Assembly: GCA_012270695.1 (NCBI GenBank)
Contig: JAAXHV010000333.1
Span: forward strand, 1-7,218
Length of the DNA stretch: 7,218 nucleotides
From: Gammaproteobacteria bacterium
GTDB taxonomy: Bacteria; Pseudomonadota; Gammaproteobacteria; Eutrophobiales; Eutrophobiaceae
Direction: 5' to 3'
Translations under genes and position numbers: made by a program
Part shown: one piece after another, positions 6,035-7,218 of the stretch
How positions within the stretch are numbered: the stretch's first letter is position 1
Layout: each line of letters begins with the position of its first letter
Notes under the pieces: model-generated
What the model saw: the letters and a program-made list of their open reading frames with translations, nothing else
Databases searched by the model: none
What the model was told of the DNA's origin: nothing

Positions 6035-6061
6035 ATTATCAGGGGGATAACCCCACGTCAA
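6035..6061 (-). promoter_or_regulatory. Candidate xoxF promoter with palindrome in the spacer
   Basis: On the - strand, TTGACG (6061-6056, 5 of 6 to the -35 consensus) is followed after 15 bases by GATAAT (6040-6035, 5 of 6 to the -10 consensus). A weaker -10, TAATTT, gives 17-base spacing. The spacer contains GGGGTTATCCCC (6054-6043), an inverted repeat placed where a regulator could bind. The spacing makes the exact -10 choice uncertain. Confidence 0.45.
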
Positions 6062-6254
6062 ACTTTAATTATTATATGTTGTTTTTATGCCGTTATTATT
6101 TCGACGAATATTATCACAATAATAAAACAAGATCAAATATAGGAAATTTTCATGGAATAAGCAAGCCATTTTGCACACTGGCTACATATTTTACCCTAAT
6201 TGGAGAGAAGTCAAGCCTATATTCGAGCATCTTCCCCTGGTTCCATGCAAAACC

Positions 6255-6283
6255 TGGAAATATTATTCCCGATATTGTATACT
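6255..6283 (+). promoter_or_regulatory. Candidate promoter of the SoxYZ-like gene
   Basis: TGGAAA (6255-6260, 4 of 6 to the -35 consensus) and TATACT (6278-6283, 5 of 6 to the -10 consensus) are separated by 17 bases. Transcription would start near 6290, leaving a leader of about 55 bases. In AT-rich DNA such matches arise by chance, so this is tentative. Confidence 0.35.
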
Positions 6284-6345
6284 CGGCAAACCAGACCGGA
6301 TTACCGGGACAGTCTTTCACGTAACACAAGAATATAGAGGAACGT

Positions 6346-7182
6346 ATGTTAAACACAACCATAAAGACACTCATATTTGTTACCGGATTATTCATCTCCA
6401 TATCAGCAGTGCTTGCGGATGTGATGCCCCATGACTGGCGGCAAAAATTATCAGATCAGGCGTGGGAGGAGAACCTGCGTTTTGCAACGTTTCAAGACAG
6501 AGAAATATTTGAAGATGCCGAGCAAAATGTATTGGAAGTCAAGGCTCCATACAGGGCGGAAGACGCGACACTCGCTCCGGTTTCCATACATACTAAAATT
6601 CCTCAGAGCGATGAACTGTATATACGACGGATGCATGTATTTATCGACAAGAACCCGGTGCCACTGGTGGGTATGTTCGATTTTACTACTGCCAGCGGCA
6701 AGGCCGACCTTGCCATGCGTGTCCGGGTAAATGATCATTCCTATGTCCGCGCTATTGCCGAGTTGAATACAGGCGAGCTTTACATGGCCAAGAGTTTCGT
6801 CCGGGCAATGGGCGCCTGTTCTGCGCCGCCGCCTAAAAGCATCGACGATTCCATTGCCAACATGGGCATGATGAAAATGAAATTGATCGGTGACGTTGAA
6901 TATAAGAAACCAAACCTGATGCAACTCAAAATAAAACACCCGAACATAACCGGGTTACAACCGATGAGGATAGGCTCCCATGTCCATCCCCCTGCTCATT
7001 TCGTCAACACGCTAAACGTCAATTACAACGGTGCTCCGATCATGAAGGCAACCTTGACCTTTGCGATCAGCATGGACCCAAGCTTACGGTTCTTCTTCAT
7101 ACCGGAAGACAAGGGGATATTGACGGTTGAGGCAACGGACACCAAGAACGCGGCCTGGTCTTCAGATTTTATCGTAAACTAA
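6346..7182 (+). CDS. Quinoprotein dehydrogenase-associated SoxYZ-like fused carrier protein
   Basis: This 278-residue protein has a signal peptide (cleavage about after VLA, residue 24), giving a periplasmic fusion of SoxY-like and SoxZ-like domains. The SoxY-like part spans about 30-165 and ends in FVRAMGACSAPP. C158 corresponds to the carrier cysteine that SoxY holds on a C-terminal swinging arm (GGCGG), here internal and without the glycines. The SoxZ-like part (about 185-278) contains IKHPNITGL, PAHFVNTLNVNYNGAPIM and the final beta-sandwich strands. In sulfur oxidation SoxYZ carries sulfur intermediates on that cysteine. Fused forms of this family (TIGR04557, as I recall) instead sit beside PQQ dehydrogenases, with an unknown role. 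The neighbour here is xoxF, divergently transcribed, and no other sox gene is visible. Ribosome site GAGG is at 6337-6340, five bases before the ATG. Confidence 0.9.
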   Translation: MLNTTIKTLIFVTGLFISISAVLADVMPHDWRQKLSDQAWEENLRFATFQDREIFEDAEQNVLEVKAPYRAEDATLAPVSIHTKIPQSDELYIRRMHVFIDKNPVPLVGMFDFTTASGKADLAMRVRVNDHSYVRAIAELNTGELYMAKSFVRAMGACSAPPPKSIDDSIANMGMMKMKLIGDVEYKKPNLMQLKIKHPNITGLQPMRIGSHVHPPAHFVNTLNVNYNGAPIMKATLTFAISMDPSLRFFFIPEDKGILTVEATDTKNAAWSSDFIVN

Positions 7183-7192
7183 TTCACGGAGA

Positions 7193-7218
7193 TATGGGGT
7201 CAGGTCGCACATTGCACA
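7193..7218 (+). repeat. Possible edge of a GGGGTCAGGTC-type dispersed repeat, cut by the window end
   Basis: The sequence after the SoxYZ-like stop includes ATGGGGTCAGGTCGCACATT. From memory, similar GGGGTCAGGTC strings recur in proteobacterial genomes, often beside REP-associated IS200-like transposase genes. Only 26 bases are visible, so this rests on recollection, not structure. Confidence 0.3.

Larger units (their letters stand above)
5944..6345. other. Divergent regulatory region between xoxF and the SoxYZ-like gene
   Basis: This 402-bp stretch holds no credible gene. Short open frames within it lack ribosome sites and overlap one another. From xoxF outward it contains the strong ribosome site, a leader hairpin (5993-6030), a candidate xoxF promoter with a small palindrome (6035-6061), an AT-rich block (about 6061-6150), and a candidate + strand promoter (6255-6283). 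GAGG at 6337-6340 serves the gene starting at 6346. Co-regulation of the two divergent genes is likely but inferred. Confidence 0.6.

Noticed and set aside
6076..6434. Short open frames on both strands in the divergent region
   Set aside because: They overlap one another and the promoter signals, lack ribosome sites, and look compositionally random.
1..7218. CRISPR array, tRNA or rRNA genes
   Set aside because: No regularly spaced direct repeats with unique spacers, and no tRNA cloverleaf or rRNA sequence was recognised. The only short-unit repeats are the CACAGAG arms, which have 9-bp spacing.

Overview
The window looks like part of a methylotrophy island from a Gram-negative, probably proteobacterial, C1-oxidising bacterium. 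The basis is gene content: two formyltransferase/hydrolase (Fhc) complex genes of the tetrahydromethanopterin (H4MPT) C1 pathway, next to a lanthanide-type PQQ methanol dehydrogenase (XoxF) cluster with several predicted periplasmic proteins. I cannot name the species.

Layout. On the + strand, positions 1-1413 hold the 3' part of fhcD and a complete fhcC. The two are separated by a 63-bp insertion that contains a vestigial second copy of the fhcD 3' end. A 113-bp convergent gap follows. On the - strand, read from right to left, are xoxF (5943-3961), a strong rho-independent terminator (3926-3894), a pseudoazurin-like cupredoxin gene (3793-3320), a xoxJ-type binding-protein gene (3314-2451), and an unrecognised exported-protein gene (2406-1528). 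The 5' end of that last gene is built from a 201-bp element bounded by inverted CACAGAG-type repeats. A 402-bp AT-rich divergent promoter region (5944-6345) separates xoxF from a + strand gene for a fused SoxYZ-like carrier (6346-7182). The last bases (about 7193-7218) may be the edge of a dispersed repeat.

How the genes fit together. XoxF oxidises methanol in the periplasm with PQQ and a lanthanide. It keeps the second metal-binding aspartate in its DYD motif, which marks Ln-dependent enzymes. XoxJ is thought to assist the dehydrogenase. The type 1 copper protein lies where a cytochrome cL (XoxG) gene is usually expected, so it is a candidate electron acceptor. The SoxYZ-like carrier belongs to a family known to co-occur with quinoprotein dehydrogenases. 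Formaldehyde produced or leaking inward would be handled by the cytoplasmic H4MPT pathway, whose last step, formyl-H4MPT to formate, is carried out by the Fhc complex.

The most unusual points are the fhcD tail remnant before fhcC, the repeat that encodes the signal-peptide core of the exported protein, the cupredoxin in the xoxG position, and the four extra cysteines in XoxF around the metal site.
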